From Phytoactinopolyspora mesophila (GTDB lineage Bacteria > Actinomycetota > Actinomycetes > Jiangellales > Jiangellaceae): DNA of 64,000 bases. Of this stretch, positions 63,718 through 64,000 are shown piece after piece. A program made the position numbers and the translations under genes. Below the pieces are notes generated by a model that saw nothing but the letters and a program-made list of their open reading frames with translations, had not been told where the DNA came from and did no database searches. Location: contig NZ_WLZY01000007.1 in assembly GCF_010122465.1 (NCBI RefSeq), forward strand, positions 224,934 through 288,933, written 5' to 3'. Position 1 is the first letter of the stretch; the number at the start of each line of letters is the position of its first letter.

Positions 63718-64000
63718 TCAGCGTAGGCCCAGCGGCCGTTTGAGCGCGGTGGTGATCATCCGGTCCACCAACGCGCCGTAGTCCAGTCCCGACTTCTCCC
63801 ACAGCATCGGGAACATCGATGTAGGCGTGAAGCCGGGCATCGTGTTGACCTCATTGACGACGACGCTCCCATCCGGGCGCAAGAAGAAGTCGACCCGGGC
63901 CAGGCTCTCACACGACAACGCCTTGAACGCCGCCACAGCCATCCGGCGCATCCGCTCGGAGACCCCGGCCGGGACGTCTGCGGGGATGTCGAGCTGGACG
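63718..64000 (-). CDS. ddl: D-alanine-D-alanine ligase, C-terminal part, cut by window edge
   Basis: About 94 codons of the 3' end are present. The sequence RMAVAAFKALSCESLARVDFFLRPDGSVVVNEVNTMPGFTPTSMFPMLWEKSGLDY is the ATP-grasp C-terminus of Ddl, with the metal-binding NEVNTMPGFT motif. It joins two D-alanines for peptidoglycan. It is convergent to the DUF3515 gene, with 16 bp between the stops. Confidence 0.95.
   Translation of the reverse strand, partial: VQLDIPADVPAGVSERMRRMAVAAFKALSCESLARVDFFLRPDGSVVVNEVNTMPGFTPTSMFPMLWEKSGLDYGALVDRMITTALKRPLGLR

Overview
The window is GC-rich, gene-dense DNA from an actinobacterium (Actinomycetota). The evidence is the codon bias, the frequent GTG and TTG starts, the AfsR/SARP-type regulator, and the conserved block recG - rsmD - coaD - coiled-coil protein - DUF177 - rpmF - rnc - mutM - smc - ftsY in actinobacterial order. 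I cannot name the genus from sequence alone. I saw no rRNA, tRNA, CRISPR array, transposase or integrase.

Region 1 (1-16.6 kb) is an aromatic acid catabolism locus. It has a thiolase (cut by the left edge), two SDR dehydrogenases, a RidA-family protein, a PaaX-type regulator, an arylformamidase-like alpha/beta hydrolase, a complete branched-chain-type ABC importer, a benzoate/2-aminobenzoate-type CoA ligase, a fused FAD-monooxygenase/old-yellow-enzyme protein of the 2-aminobenzoyl-CoA (or salicylyl-CoA) type, a kynurenine-formamidase-like cyclase and a ThDP enzyme. Together they suggest uptake, CoA activation, dearomatisation and ring opening of anthranilate or a similar acid. A recurring TTGAC-N4-GTCAA motif precedes three of the genes and may be the regulator's operator. 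An ArsR-SRPBCC fusion with two palindromic operators sits inside the locus.

Region 2 (16.6-30.3 kb) is a tightly coupled minus-strand peptide operon: M14-type protein, family-5 binding lipoprotein, two permeases, two ATPases, proline-iminopeptidase-like hydrolase and a second M14-type protein, with a divergent STAND/LuxR regulator. Each M14 paralogue lacks a different catalytic-site residue, and both carry a cysteine-less class-I amidotransferase-like domain. This is the most unusual system in the window.

Region 3 (30.3-36.3 kb) is a plus-strand operon of an ADP-forming acyl-CoA synthetase, an AMP-forming acyl-CoA ligase and a methylmalonyl-CoA-mutase-type large subunit without a B12-binding domain, followed by a small CsbD-like protein.

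Region 4 (36.4-64 kb) is mostly core genome. ftsY and smc, usually neighbours, are separated by about 7 kb of accessory genes: a DrrAB-type exporter, an AfsR-type regulator, a tandem MerR regulator and a DUF6194 protein. Beyond smc lie a GltS-like transporter, mutM, rnc, rpmF, DUF177, a coiled-coil division-type protein, coaD, rsmD, recG, a DAK2-type protein, rpmB, a GNAT acetyltransferase, a divergent PRPP synthetase paralogue, thiL, a stand-alone RAM domain, a DUF3515 lipoprotein and the 3' end of ddl. Large perfect or near-perfect palindromes, several tipped with TGATCATG, lie between many genes and look like terminators or a dispersed repeat family.
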